This document shows positions 14,006 to 18,045 of a DNA stretch of 18,045 nucleotides, in pieces; positions within the stretch are counted from its first letter, which is position 1, and each line of letters opens with the position of its first letter. Source of the stretch: Candidatus Nomurabacteria bacterium CG_4_9_14_0_2_um_filter_32_10 (GTDB taxonomy: Bacteria; Patescibacteriota; Minisyncoccia; Phycocordibacterales; UBA9973); NCBI GenBank assembly GCA_002788475.1, contig PFRK01000022.1, forward strand, positions 1 to 18,045, written 5' to 3'. The notes below the pieces were generated by a model. The model saw only the letters and a list, made by a program, of their open reading frames with translations. It did no database searches and had not been told where the DNA came from. Position numbers and translations under genes: made by a program.

Positions 14006-16177
14006 TTAATTTTTCTTAAAGAAATCCTTATCTGCCTCTTTTATGGACAAACTAATTTTCCCTCTTTCTTCATCAATCTTTATAACCTTCACCGGTACTA
14101 TCGTACCTTCTTTTATTATATCGCTAACTCGTTCTACGCGAAATGGTGCCATTTCAGAAATATGGACCATTCCGTCCACAAAAGGATTTAACCTGACAAA
14201 AACTCCAAAATCTGCAAGTTTCACTACTTCTCCTTTTAACACTTCCCCAAGTTTGAATTCATGAGTCATTTCCTCTATTATTTTCTTTGCTTTCTCGGCT
14301 TTATCATCTTTACCAGTTAAATATACTGTCCCATCATCTTCAATAGTTATTTCAGCTCCAGTTCTTTCTTTTATATCTTTGATAGTTTTTCCTCCTCCAC
14401 CGATAATCATACCGATCTGGTCTGGTTTAATTTTTATAATTAAAATCTTCGGTGCATTCGGAGAAATTTCAACTCTCGGTGTTGGTATTTCTTTTTCAAT
14501 TCTATCTAGAATAGCAATCCGCGCTTTTTTAGATTGTATCATCGCTTCAGCTAATATTTTTATCGGCACTCCTTCTACCTTTACATCAAGTTGAATAGCA
14601 GTGACACCCTCTCTCGTTCCTGCAACTTTAAAATCCATATCACCATGATGATCTTCCGGCCCTTGAATATCTGTCAAAATTTTATATTCTTGTCCGCCTT
14701 TGGCGGATGTTGTCTCCCTCATCATCAAACCCATAGCAATACCTGCAACAGGTGCTTTTATCGGGACTCCCCCATCCATTAGAGCAATAGAAGATGCACA
14801 GATAGAGGCTTGTGATGTAGAACCATTAGATGCCATCGACTCAGAGACCAAACGCATTGTATAAGGAAAATCCGACACACTCGGTAATACCATCGCAAGT
14901 GCTTTTTCAGCAAGTGCACCATGACCAATCTCTCTACGGTTAGTAGTACCTATGCGACCAACTTCGCCACTTGAATAAGGTGGAAAATTGTAATGATGCA
15001 TAAATCTTTTCTCTTCTCTCAATTCCATACCATCAACCAAAAGTTTTTCTTCAGGACCACCAAGAGTAAGCACAGAAAGCACGTGCGTTCCACCACGATA
15101 AAAAATTCCACTACCATGTAAAATCGAAGAAATACCACCAGCTTGAACGTAAAGATCACGAAGCCCATCCATATCTCTACCATCAGCACGTTGATTATCA
15201 TTAATAGCTTTTTTGTGCAACATATCATTCTCTGTATCATCAAAGAGATCATCCTCTACAGCAAAATCATCCCTATCTGGAAAGCTATCTTTAACCATTT
15301 TATTCCAAACATTATGCAATTCATCTATCTTTTTCTTTCCTGCATGCGCAGGCAGGCCTACTCCAGAGAATAAAGCACTCTCCATCTTCGGTAAAATATT
15401 TTTATTAAATAACTTCACTGACTCTTCTCCTATCTTTTCTTTTTCTATAACTTTTTTGGGAACACCTATTTCAGCAACAATTTTCTTTTGAAAATCTTCT
15501 AATTTAGTTATTTCTTCACTGGCTTTTTTAAATGCTTCTTCTAGTTCATCTTCTTTTGTTTGATGAGCTGATGCCTCAATCATATTTATATTTCCATCTT
15601 TACCACAAATAGTCAGATCAAATTTATACTGTTCATCATCCATACGCAAACTTTGTATAGGACTTATTTTTAGATTATCACTTGTCCCGAGCGGAGCCGA
15701 GGGATCATTATATTTACCAATTCTAACTGCTCCTATAGGTCCTGCCCAAGGAATATCAGATACAGATAAAGCCAAAGAAGCTGCATTTATTGCAAGTATA
15801 GTGGGATCTTCTTCATCTAAAGATATGACTGTAGTGATTACCTGCACTGCATGACGAATTGATTGATCAAAAAGTGGACGAAGAGTCCTATCAATAACTC
15901 GACAAGCAAGTATCGCATCTTCTGATGGTTTACCTTCCCTATGCATAAATCTAGAACCCAAAATTTTACCAGTAGCATAAAATTTTTCTAAATAATCTAC
16001 TGTCAAATTAAAATACCCCAAACCCTCTTGTCTATCCTTAGACATGCAAACGGTTGCAAGCACAATTGTTTCACCATATTTTAAAATCACTGACCCATGA
16101 GCTTGCTCTGCTAAATCTGAAAAAATGGCAGTCATTGTTTTACCACCAATTTCTACACTATATTCTTTCTTTTGCAT
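14006..16177 (-). CDS. pnp: Polyribonucleotide nucleotidyltransferase (PNPase)
   Basis: Phosphorolytic 3'-to-5' exoribonuclease, a trimeric ring in RNA decay. The first RNase PH domain spans about 13-145 and a helical linker about 146-320. The second, catalytic RNase PH domain (about 325-560) has GPEDHHGDMDFKVAGT at 506-521. A KH domain (IIGGGGKTIK at 591-600) and an S1 domain (about 644-712) follow. At 723 residues it is slightly longer than usual. Three short palindromes are inserted in frame, encoding NDPSAPLGTSDN (157-168), GLPAHAGKKK (274-283) and TTSAKGGQ (489-496); the first two lie at or in the linker regions. The ATG at 16177 is 11 bases after TATAAT. A branched hairpin lies further upstream. 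Confidence 0.96.
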   Translation of the reverse strand: MQKKEYSVEIGGKTMTAIFSDLAEQAHGSVILKYGETIVLATVCMSKDRQEGLGYFNLTVDYLEKFYATGKILGSRFMHREGKPSEDAILACRVIDRTLRPLFDQSIRHAVQVITTVISLDEEDPTILAINAASLALSVSDIPWAGPIGAVRIGKYNDPSAPLGTSDNLKISPIQSLRMDDEQYKFDLTICGKDGNINMIEASAHQTKEDELEEAFKKASEEITKLEDFQKKIVAEIGVPKKVIEKEKIGEESVKLFNKNILPKMESALFSGVGLPAHAGKKKIDELHNVWNKMVKDSFPDRDDFAVEDDLFDDTENDMLHKKAINDNQRADGRDMDGLRDLYVQAGGISSILHGSGIFYRGGTHVLSVLTLGGPEEKLLVDGMELREEKRFMHHYNFPPYSSGEVGRIGTTNRREIGHGALAEKALAMVLPSVSDFPYTMRLVSESMASNGSTSQASICASSIALMDGGVPIKAPVAGIAMGLMMRETTSAKGGQEYKILTDIQGPEDHHGDMDFKVAGTREGVTAIQLDVKVEGVPIKILAEAMIQSKKARIAILDRIEKEIPTPRVEISPNAPKILIIKIKPDQIGMIIGGGGKTIKDIKERTGAEITIEDDGTVYLTGKDDKAEKAKKIIEEMTHEFKLGEVLKGEVVKLADFGVFVRLNPFVDGMVHISEMAPFRVERVSDIIKEGTIVPVKVIKIDEERGKISLSIKEADKDFFKKN
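14693..14707. repeat. In-frame palindrome in pnp (TCCGCC type)
   Basis: TCCGCC-TTT-GGCGGA is a perfect 6-pair hairpin inside the second RNase PH domain, encoding the SAKGG stretch. The same core occurs in the HU terminator. Confidence 0.6.
15339..15358. repeat. In-frame palindrome in pnp (CCTGC type)
   Basis: CCTGC-ATGC-GCAGG followed by CAGGCC. On the coding strand it reads GLPAHAG, in the helical linker of PNPase. Confidence 0.65.
15685..15704. repeat. In-frame REP-like element in pnp (TCCCGAG type)
   Basis: TCCCGAGCGGAGCCGAGGGA pairs as TCCC/GGGA with an inner CGG/CCG. It encodes DPSAPLGT just after the first RNase PH domain. Confidence 0.65.
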
Positions 16178-16188
16178 CCCGCTTAGAA

Positions 16189-16214
16189 ATTATACTATCC
16201 GTACAATACCTCAA
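16189..16214 (-). promoter_or_regulatory. Possible pnp promoter
   Basis: A perfect TATAAT (16189-16194) lies 11 bases before the pnp ATG. The best -35, TTGAGG (16209-16214), leaves only 14 bases of spacer, so the match is incomplete. Confidence 0.4.
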
Positions 16215-16289
16215 GGGTACATAAAGACAAATAATTTTTTAATAACATAATCCACGTTTTGTAAATTTCTAACGGGATAAATATTATTT

Positions 16290-16360
16290 TAGTTCGTGTT
16301 CAGACTACAGTATTGTTACTCAATATAGAGAACACTACTTTCTGTCTAAACGCGAACCTA
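16290..16360 (-). other. Branched inverted repeat between the NYN gene and pnp
   Basis: Outer arms 16290-16304 and 16345-16360 pair over 15 positions with two wobbles and one bulge. Two small hairpins fit inside: TATTG/CAATA at 16311-16325 and AGAA/TTCT at 16329-16343. It has the same general plan as the long hairpin repeats but no sequence in common. There is no T run, so it is probably not a plain terminator. The rest of the 199-base spacer shows only the pnp -10. Confidence 0.5.
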
Positions 16361-16376
16361 AATTAATTAATAAATA

Positions 16377-16886
16377 TTACTTCATTCCTATTAAATATTT
16401 CTTTGGATTCAAAGAAAGATCTATAAAATCATCCACTGCTTCACGAAGTTTGCCAGAAGTTGATTTACCAAAAGAAATAGCTTCAACTTGTGTACCCATA
16501 CTCTGTATATATTCAACCATAGGCACATAATCTCCATCACCAGCGACAAGGACTACAGCATCGAGTTTTGGAGCAAATTTAATAGCATCCACAGCAAGAC
16601 CAACATCCCAATCACCTTTTTTAAAACCACCATAAAAAACCTGTAAGTCTTTCGTCTTTGTTTCAATACCTAATTTCTCAAGTGCATCAAAAAAGTTTTT
16701 TTCTTCGCCTGTCTCAGATGTGATAACGTAAGCCACTGCACGAACAAGTTTTCTTCCTGCTACTGCTTCTTTCAAAACTGCACCAAAATTAACTCGTGCT
16801 TTATATAAATTGCGAGCTGAATGATATAGATTTTGAGTATCAATAAAAACTCCAACTCTTTGTTCTTTATTTTTTATAACTGTCAT
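16377..16886 (-). CDS. LabA-like NYN-domain protein (putative RNase)
   Basis: The NYN (LabA/DUF88) family has the PIN-like nuclease fold, and many members are thought to act on RNA. The acidic residues expected for the metal site are present: Asp16 in GVFIDTQNL, Asp94 and Asp100 in GDWDVGLAVDAI, and Asp117/Asp119 in LVAGDGDYVPMV. At 169 residues it is a single-domain form. I start at the ATG at 16886 (MTVIKNKEQ). The upstream TTG at 16895 lies in repeat sequence. The gene sits between rpsO and pnp, which are adjacent in many bacteria, so it may be tied to RNA processing, although its substrate is unknown. Confidence 0.88.
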   Translation of the reverse strand: MTVIKNKEQRVGVFIDTQNLYHSARNLYKARVNFGAVLKEAVAGRKLVRAVAYVITSETGEEKNFFDALEKLGIETKTKDLQVFYGGFKKGDWDVGLAVDAIKFAPKLDAVVLVAGDGDYVPMVEYIQSMGTQVEAISFGKSTSGKLREAVDDFIDLSLNPKKYLIGMK

Positions 16887-16888
16887 TG

Positions 16889-16976
16889 AATTCAATTATC
16901 AATTACGAATGAACAATTACGAGTTTAATAAATGTTTTTTTAATTCGTAATTCATAATTCGTAATTCGTAATTCTA
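16889..16976. repeat. AATTCGTAATT repeat cluster forming an imperfect hairpin
   Basis: The left part carries AATTACGAAT and AATTACGAG. The right part carries four AATTCGTAATT-like units in tandem (TTCGTAATTCATAATTCG and on). The two sides are roughly complementary over about 35 bases. It fills the whole space between the rpsO stop and the NYN start codon. Confidence 0.75.
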
Positions 16977-16989
16977 AATTATTAATTGG

Positions 16990-17253
16990 TTAAGCGAGAT
17001 TCATCTTCTTCATAAGAGCATTATAACGAGGTTTATTTTTATGCTCTAAATATTTCAAATGAGTACGTCGGTCAGCTACCATTTTTATAAGTCCTCTACG
17101 AGAAGTGTTATCTTTCTTATGTTTTTTCAAATGTTTTGCTAATTCATCTATTTGTGTAGACAAAACAGCCACCTGAACTTCAGAAGAGCCTGTATCTTTC
17201 TCATGAATTTGATTTTTCTTTATAATAGATTGCTTTTTCTTTGTAGTTAACAT
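16990..17253 (-). CDS. rpsO: 30S ribosomal protein S15
   Basis: Binds 16S rRNA early in assembly of the small subunit's platform. At 87 residues it has the usual length (about 88-89). Signature blocks are DTGSSEVQVAVLSTQI and HKKDNTSRRGLIKMVADRR, followed by HLKYL. I start at the ATG at 17253 (MLTTKKKQ). The longer frame from 17310 would cross the promoter and add 19 residues foreign to the family. The predicted mRNA is leaderless, leaving no room for an S15-binding leader of the kind that autoregulates rpsO in E. coli. Confidence 0.97.
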   Translation of the reverse strand: MLTTKKKQSIIKKNQIHEKDTGSSEVQVAVLSTQIDELAKHLKKHKKDNTSRRGLIKMVADRRTHLKYLEHKNKPRYNALMKKMNLA

Positions 17254-17260
17254 GGATTTT

Positions 17261-17289
17261 ATCCTAGCACAAAGATGCCCAAATTGCAA
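17261..17289 (-). promoter_or_regulatory. rpsO promoter, leaderless type
   Basis: TTGCAA (17284-17289), exactly 17 bases, then TAGGAT (17261-17266), with the ATG 7 bases downstream. Confidence 0.65.
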
Positions 17290-17354
17290 GACTAAATATA
17301 TGTCACACAATTTTTATGGTATGAAAAATATTCAACTTATCTTAAAAGTACTTA

Positions 17355-18045
17355 CTAAATAGATATATAAGAATTACGATGCCAGAAAAAATATGAGATT
17401 ATCGCTGCTATAAAAAGTAGCCACACAACCATTGGACCTGGTATATAAAGCTCACCCATTTCCCATAAACTTACCCATCTTAATGAAATATTCCCATTAA
17501 TAGTAGCAACATTATCCATAAGTTTTTGGTCTTTTAAGCCAAGATTTTTTAATTCATTTTGAGTATTTTTTATCCTTATATCTATACTATTAAGTTTTAT
17601 TTGATAGTTTTTATTTTCATTAGCTTGTTCATTTAGGATATTATTTTTTTCAGAAGAAAGCTGTGATAGTCGAGATTCAATTTGATATCTACGATCTGCG
17701 TTTGCAGTTTGTAATTCGTACTGAAGAATACTTATTTCTTGATCAATACTTCGCAAACGTAAACTTAATCCACTAATTACGCTAGTATGATTCTTCACAA
17801 TCTGATTTCGCTCGCTTTTCAAAGTAGTAAATTCATTTACAACCCATTTCTGTGATTCTTCAATTGATTGTTTCTCAGGCAAAAGATTTAAGGAAGATAT
17901 ATTTTCTGAGAATAATTTTTCCCATCCGAGATTTTTTATTTCCATCCTGAATATTTCAAATTTATCAACGGGTATAGCAAAAACTATATTGCTATATTTT
18001 TTATTCCCATTGGATGAGTCTATACGCCCACCTAGTCCACGAACT
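17355..18045 (-). CDS. DUF4349-like membrane protein, 5' end outside the window
   Basis: The reading frame stays open from the TAG at 17355 to the window edge, so the ATG at 17945 is probably internal and the gene is only partly visible. Upstream of that Met it reads RGLGGRIDSSNG, then NIVFAIPVDKFEIF. This resembles the DUF4349 pattern: a GGxxxSS turn, a 'xLxxRVPxxxFxxxL' strand, then a long coiled coil. Next come about 120 residues of heptad-rich coiled coil, then one membrane helix near the C-terminus (VVWLLFIAAIISYFFW) and a short basic tail. DUF4349 proteins are membrane proteins of unknown role, usually with an N-terminal signal or lipobox that would lie beyond this window. The family call is from memory of the pattern. 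Confidence 0.6.
   Translation of the reverse strand, partial: VRGLGGRIDSSNGNKKYSNIVFAIPVDKFEIFRMEIKNLGWEKLFSENISSLNLLPEKQSIEESQKWVVNEFTTLKSERNQIVKNHTSVISGLSLRLRSIDQEISILQYELQTANADRRYQIESRLSQLSSEKNNILNEQANENKNYQIKLNSIDIRIKNTQNELKNLGLKDQKLMDNVATINGNISLRWVSLWEMGELYIPGPMVVWLLFIAAIISYFFWHRNSYISI

Noticed and set aside
16290..16360. Branched structure considered as a tRNA
   Set aside because: No TTCGA T-loop in place, no acceptor-stem geometry or anticodon arm of tRNA dimensions.
17254..17310. Longer start for rpsO
   Set aside because: The extra 19 residues cover the promoter, and S15 family length fits the ATG at 17253.

Overview
The window is about two-thirds A+T. It looks like the chromosome of a Candidate Phyla Radiation (Patescibacteria) bacterium, most likely a parcubacterial lineage. 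This rests on gene style, not on a database match: short proteins, a trigger factor without its PPIase domain, almost no Shine-Dalgarno sequences, and many small palindromic repeats between and inside genes. I see no rRNA, tRNA, CRISPR array, transposase or prophage gene. The standard code fits: 14 of 16 visible stops are TAA, two are TAG and none is TGA.

Layout. A truncated-type trigger factor (tig, +) converges on a minus-strand pyrimidine operon, carA-carB-pyrB, the same order as in the eukaryotic CAD protein but without dihydroorotase. CarB is of the eukaryote/Bacteroidetes sequence type. clpP (+) diverges from carA. It is followed by a small unknown gene (-), rny (RNase Y, +) and an HU gene (+). 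Convergent to HU is a LexA-type operon (a 69-residue unknown gene plus lexA, -). Upstream on the same strand lie comM, a DksA/TraR-like gene, a single-pass membrane protein, pnp, a LabA-like NYN-domain gene, rpsO, and the 3' part of a DUF4349-like membrane protein that runs off the window.

Functional themes. Three RNA-turnover genes (rny, pnp, NYN) sit together, with rpsO two genes from pnp. A DNA-damage circuit is readable from sequence: a GAAC-N4-GTTC operator lies in the spacer of a consensus promoter ahead of lexA. The carA leader looks like a pyrBI-type UTP-sensing attenuator: a 19-codon, nearly leaderless leader ORF with a U-rich end runs straight into an intrinsic terminator. Several promoters have their -10 element only 6-8 bases before the start codon, which suggests leaderless mRNAs.

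Repeats. The least described content is the repeat set. Two copies of a ~110-base branched hairpin share a 96% identical core, while their terminal stems differ with base pairing kept; a third, more distant relative exists. A second family (TTACCTGTC...) sits in the carB-pyrB spacer and in the 3' end of carA. AATTCGTAATT and CTAGGTTCTAG-type repeats fill two spacers. Short palindromes are inserted in frame into pnp (three) and comM (one).
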